Shown piece after piece: positions 58,936-64,000 of a DNA stretch of 64,000 nt (its first letter is position 1; each line of letters starts with the position of its first letter). This DNA is from Gonocerus acuteangulatus. Taxonomy: Eukaryota; Arthropoda; Insecta; Hemiptera; Coreidae. Both the position numbers and the translations under genes were made by a program. The notes beneath the pieces are model-generated. The model ran no database searches. It worked only from the letters and a program-made list of their open reading frames with translations, and was not told the origin of the DNA. The stretch covers positions 99,000,547 to 99,064,546 of the forward strand of contig OX328124.1 in NCBI GenBank assembly GCA_946811695.1, written 5' to 3'.

Positions 58936-59702
58936 TAAGTCGGCCAGAAAGGCCTCCGCTCAGAGGCATTTGGAAAGCCTTGGGATCTCTCTCTTTGAAC
59001 GCTACATTTTTAACAATAAATTGATCTTCTTATTTTACTTAATCTGTTTTATTGTCAAATACATTATCCGACTATAAGCAATTTAAAAATAACAAGGACT
59101 AAAACAGACAAAAAGAACTGTTCGAATAAACGAAATAAATTACTTTAAAGTTTTAAGCACTTATTTCTCCGATTGGCATCGCCTAATCAAAACTTTTATC
59201 AGAACCTTTTTTGTAGAGCATTTAATAAACTTTCTAACGGTAATCTTCCGTTTACCAAGATTCCCAACCTTTTTCGAGATATTAAGGAAAGTATACCCTT
59301 CCTTAACTCCAAACGTAAGAAAAATTTCAACATATTAGTTTTAATGAAAGTAAAACAAGCAGAAAAAGTTTCAACTGAATCCCATGATTCTAAGTACCCA
59401 AACCAAATACGGTATTCAAAAAGTATTTTTCCAATTTTCTCGAAAACGGTTAAAGCTATCACCTTGAAAATGGTTTCATTCCTTTTCCTAGCCCAAGAGG
59501 CATATAAAACGAGTACTTACAAGCTAATGAACTCAAAAACGTAAGCCTTACGATTTTTTTTGTGCGAATTTCGCCCCAAACGCCATCTTCCAGTGGGCGG
59601 ATTTTGCTGGTTAACGAACTTGACCTTTCAAATTAGACGAAAGATTTTTGTACCAAATTTCATCAAAATTGGACCATTCGTCTGGGAGCTAGAGAGCGAA
59701 CA

Positions 59703-59772
<70 letters not shown>

Positions 59773-59910
59773 CAAATTTTAACCACTATAATTTCCGGTC
59801 TCCAGGGGTTCTGAAACGCAAAATTTTCTAGTCGGCACTTCCGGATTGCGTCATGAGATCAACCTTATAAGCGGGGTTCCTCCCTATGGGGGAGGGAGGA
59901 ACCGCGCTAA
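58936..59910 (+). mobile_element. Family B copy, 3' part with complete hairpin
   Basis: It enters at the internal module (AACAATAAATTGATCTTC), carries the GCGAATTTCGCCCCAAACGC and GGGCGGATTTTGCTGGTTAA blocks, (AT)n at 59705-59770, and ends with GCGGGGTTCCTCCC..GGGAGGAACCGCGC plus CTAA at 59910. Confidence 0.75.
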
Positions 59911-61057
59911 AACATTGCAGGATACATTGTGTAACATTTTATTATCAATGGTACGATGTGTAAGAAATAGCGAAAGGTATGTGCTACAATGCCGTTAATG
60001 ATTTTTTTTGCTACATATGTTTCTATGGCAACAATTTATTGGACTAAAGTCCTATTAACATAGAAATGTGTAGTGACCGTAAGAGACAACGAATTTATCA
60101 CTAACTCATATTTGAAAAAAAAAATGGACTGAAGCTCTTTTTGCATGGACCGATTCAATTATCATAATTATTACTTATAAATAAAAAATGTATAAATACC
60201 CAAGAAGAAGAAGTAGACCCGAAAGATAATTAAGTCACTGAATTAATAATAAACCGGAATTAAAATCTAGAGAAATAAAAAGTACATTTGACTTGCAAAT
60301 TTCAATCAATCTTGAAAACTGAGGAACGTATTCTTCTACATTTTCTCGGATTTTATAATTATTCATGGAATGAATATTTCGTGATAAATATTTTATTATA
60401 ACATGTTCTGCAGATATCTTATATTTATTTTAAAATCATAATTTTACTGCCAACAAATAAACCGCAAATATACTTGTACATTCACTTTATAATTATTGAG
60501 TCGAAATAATATTATTTTCTGTTATTTTATTAACAGTGATGATCAGCTATCGATCGCTGTTATGACATTAATCTGCGAATATAATATTTTTGGCTACTAC
60601 CATCTTTTATAGCAGCCTTTCTCCCTACAGGGTTTTTGACAACATACATAATTTATATGAAATGTCTTATACATTTAAACGGAATTATCAAATTTATACT
60701 AATTTTGGAACCTAATATCGAGATATATTTGGCAAAAACGTATATGACCTTTCGTTTGTAGTCCAGGCCACATCTGCAAAAACGTAGCTTCACTTGAATG
60801 TTGAGAGGGAACAAGTTAATTTTTGAGGGATTATCTTAGGAATAACTCAATTAACAATAATTGACGTATGCGGAAATAAAAAAAATCCCCGGAACATATT
60901 TGCTTTTAAATATAAAATATTTACGTTTTTATTTTATTTTTGGAGGCGTCAAAAGATTCATAATGACATTTCCTATAATGTTTTATTATTAGAAATGCTA
61001 ATGTTTATTCCCTGCTTTGTAAAACAGCATTGTTTATGAAAAAAGGGTGAAAAATAT

Positions 61058-61099
<42 letters not shown>

Positions 61100-61780
61100 C
61101 AGCTTAAAATTCATTTATGACCTTCAAATTCAAGGAAGACAATGATAATGATCAAGAACACATTTTATTTATTTTTATCACAGAAATAAACATTAGTTTT
61201 TTTTTTATTAGTTCTTTCTTTTCTCTTACATTCTAATTACATTACCAAACTGGGTGATAATCTCAGTTCTGAGTATACCGTTGGAAAGGTTATTAAAGTT
61301 TACAACTTTTATAAGATTCGGCAGTCTGGAAGATATTTTTTGAAGAACAGTGATTATCAAAAAGTTGTCGCTAACCAGAAGAATATATTAATTTGTACTT
61401 TTTGAATTGAGATTGCGGTTTGTATGAGATACTTGTGAGCATTGGATGTGCATTAGCCTTAAGGCAAATTTAGTGCTAATTTCAAAAATGTAATGAAACG
61501 TTGGGGAAAAAAGTGTGTAAAAACAGAGAAAATTGGACTTGTACTAAAAAAACATGTTTCGTCCTAAAAAGCATTTAGAACGGCAAGTCTGGAATGGAGT
61601 GAGAAAGAAATGTGAGGTTGGTGTTTTTGAACAAAATGTTTTGTCAGGTTTCACCCCCTGGAGTATTGTCATTAACTTCCGTTACACCCTGTATATTCTG
61701 ATACACGCATTAATAATATTTTAAGATATTTACTAATGAATATCAAATTATGTATTTTCTTTTGATAAACGTCAGGAATT
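59911..61780. other. No recognisable gene
   Basis: AT-rich, with an (AT)n tract at 61062-61095 that is not flanked by family A or B sequence. Confidence 0.4.
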
Positions 61781-61787
61781 CAAGTAA

Positions 61788-62036
61788 TTCAATCTTGTCT
61801 GCCTTGGTGAAGTAAATCGAAGATCAAAAGACACAATTAGAGGAATTTGGACACTCGCAGACCCCAAGGTCTTAAATAAGGACACAACTCATGACATTCT
61901 AACTCGTTGGCTAATTACCAATCAGGTAGTCCAAACAGAACAGTTCCAAACCCTAAAATCTTATTGTATGAAACAAATTGTTAATTCAGAAATAAAAGAC
62001 TTTTCCCAGAGAGCTCCCCTCACAAAAGCCTGCAGG
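61788..62036 (+). CDS. Candidate exon or ORF remnant, 83 open codons
   Basis: The frame is open from just after a TAA (61785) to TGA (62037). It reads protein-like, e.g. GEVNRRSKDTIRGIWTLADP, KDTTHDILTRWLITNQVV and CMKQIVNSEIKDFSQRAPL. It has no ATG near its start and ends at a donor-like CAG/GTGAAA. A retroelement remnant and a host exon are equally possible. No family recognised. Confidence 0.22.
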
Positions 62037-62540
62037 TGAAAGTGTAAATTTAAAACGGTCTTCGGTGCTTCACATTCTTCGGAACTTTATAATAAATTCC
62101 TCCATCCGCCTAAGTAGGGGCGCTAATGGAGAACGCTATTGTGATTTATGAAAGTTGCTTCTGAAAGTTGTTAAAAAGCGAGCTAAGTTGAATGGAATAG
62201 AGTTAAGGAGTTCCGATTGGACAATCTCTCCTCAAAACGATTTCCCCCAATTTCAGAAACCCATTACCTTGTCAAAGAAAATAAATGCTTTTTCTTCTTA
62301 TTTCGAACCAGTTCGATTAACTCCAAAAAGTGCTAACGACTTTAATGGATTATTTTTCATCAATGGTTATCACATCCCACATGCAATCATTATCGCCATT
62401 ATCAATTCTACCGTTTCATTGCAACAAGTACCATGAGTCGAAAAGAATGGACCACTGATGAAGACGGAACTTCTTCCTAACTTCATAGGGGGGCAAAGAA
62501 ATTGGCTCTTATTGTTTTTTAGTTGTACTAATGTATCAAC

Positions 62541-62797
62541 ATATCGTCGATACAAATGCAAAGTAACGAATGTGAAAAAATGCATCTCTCATTCTCAATC
62601 TTTACTAATTTCTGCTGGACTTATGTACGGCTAATTCTTGAATCTTAGATCACTCTATTAAAGGGAAAGTATTTCACTATCCAAAGGTCAAATCTGCCGA
62701 AAATTTGACTGTTAAAAAAAAGTTATGAATAAATGCTTTTCCTCTCTGAAAAGTGGTGATTTTCACATTCGATACTTTGCATTTGTAGCGACGATAT
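62541..62797. mobile_element. MITE M2, inverted copy of M1
   Basis: It starts ATATCGTCGATACAAATGCA and ends with the complement. The interior matches 27932-28189 read in the opposite direction (TCTGAAAAGTGGTGATTTTC at its right side). Confidence 0.82.
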
Positions 62798-62799
62798 AA

Positions 62800-63650
62800 T
62801 ATCAAAGACAATTTCCTCCTGGCAAAAGGTTATATTTTATCTGAGTATTGAAGAAATCATCCAGTTTTTTCTGTAAGAATCCTGTAGTCAGAAACACAAT
62901 GGAACACTTTAAAAGGTTTGTTAACCTCAGGCTACCAAAAATTCTGCATATCAAACAAGAATACTGTTCTTACCTTATATAAGAATGGAGCAGCTCAAAA
63001 TAATCAGAATACACGGCTTTGTAATCAGTCTTGAAAGATATTGTATATTACGGTAATTCGGGATTTATTTGAAGTGGGACATTGTTCGGAAAGTGCAAAC
63101 GTAATTGTATTATCCGTCGTAAGTTATTACGATTTTTATTTATCAATAAATTATAATTATTATATATAGCATAAATAATTAAACGTAAAAATATAAAAAT
63201 AAACTTCCTCGTAGTCTTTAAAACCCATAGCTGATGAAGGCTCGTTTTAAAATTTCAGATTGTTAAAATAGATGAGAAGGCACAGCACTTTTGAAACTAC
63301 GCCCCATGTTTAGTGCTAAATCAGCACCTCGTCTGTATCGGAACAACATGACAGGTATTCAGAAACAATTGATTCAGTTGAAAAATGTTGCAGACGTCTC
63401 AGATTTGGCTAAATTAATATTTTAAAATATTTGTATTGCTTGTAGTTTTCTTAATTGTATTTAGTAGAGATAATTTCCCAAGCAGGATGCGTTAAATAAA
63501 AAACAATTGTTGGTAGTTAGTCATAGATCTTTCCGAGCGGTAGTAGAGTAAGCATTTTTCGCTGTAAGTGGTGCCTAAAATCTAGCTTTTCTTCAAGATT
63601 TGTTTGGAGTAGGTGGTTTAATTTTTTACAAAACATTAACTATATTTATT
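62800..63650. other. No recognisable gene
   Basis: AT-rich; no family from this window matched. Confidence 0.4.
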
Positions 63651-63680
63651 CCAGGCTTCCCAAATAAGAACATTATTAAA

Positions 63681-63715
63681 TCGCGCTAAGATGACGCAGT
63701 TCCTGCTAGTCGGTC
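63681..63715 (-). mobile_element. Family B 5' end, inverted
   Basis: The minus strand reads GACCGACTAGCAGGAACTGC, then GTCATCTTAGCGCG, the B-type 5' terminus and subterminal motif. The interior to the left is not recognisable, so this is an isolated end. Confidence 0.55.
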
Positions 63716-64000
63716 TTATTAAGAAATCTGTAATCCTTGGAGTTTCTTTTTATAACAAACAATATATTCTAATTTAATAAGAAAAACCAAATACATTTTA
63801 AGAAATTATAGTAAAGTATATTAATAAATTTATAACCGCAAGGGTCTATTATTCCAGACATTAACTGGAATATTTACGGCAGTTTTGTAGCTTATATCAT
63901 TTATGTGTTGAACATATCAATTACGTTTGCTCTTCATCTCCTCTTCAAAACGAGTTTACAATGTGAGCATATTGCATCTTTCATTTCATCCGCAAGTTCC

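Overview
The window is AT-rich, intron- and repeat-dominated nuclear DNA of an invertebrate animal, most likely an arthropod. This rests on polymerase III SINEs with tRNA- and 5S-derived heads, an RNase H-bearing LINE, Penelope-like GIY-YIG remnants, a Tc1 transposon, hAT and foldback elements, and very long (AT)n, (GT)n and (GA)n tracts. The species cannot be fixed from the sequence. There are no operons, no CRISPR array and no intact conserved host gene. Most open frames longer than 60 codons are microsatellite translations (repeated Ile-Tyr or Cys-Val) or chance frames.

Layout. 0-3 kb: a minus-strand coding-like exon runs off the left edge (153..1). It may belong to a TATA-containing first exon near 2.7 kb, with a 744-bp near-perfect palindrome and a hAT-type end in the presumed intron. 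4.9-6.4 kb: a cluster of SINEs. 8.2-8.4 kb: a dead Penelope-like C-terminus. 9.9-11.5 kb: a TA-flanked foldback element. 13.7-19.5 kb: a SINE, two Helentron/HINE-like elements (family A), a hAT MITE and a broken transposon ORF of about 280 residues. 20-30 kb: LINE and B-family fragments, a strong 16-bp hairpin, a nested solo LTR, a 184-bp (GA)n and more family A copies. 30.4-31.9 kb: a 5'-truncated LINE. 32.2-35.6 and 36.6-40.5 kb: two large palindromes; the second is a TIR transposon with a dead transposase in its loop and a family B element inserted in one arm. 42.3-43.9 kb: a complete but dead Tc1 element. 48-51.7 and 57.7-59.9 kb: family B elements. 55.7-56.4 kb: a foldback element with minisatellite arms.

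The most coherent system is a pair of related Helentron/HINE-like families. Each has a conserved 5' end (GTCCGNCNCGCAGGA-like), a short subterminal motif that is the reverse complement of its own 3' hairpin arm, an internal tandem-repeat block, an (AT)n tract at a fixed position, and a 3' hairpin ending in CTAA. The hairpin sequences differ between families, but each 5' motif matches its own 3' end. Many of the long AT microsatellites here are therefore built-in parts of these elements. The SINEs form a second modular system: different heads share one body and tail.
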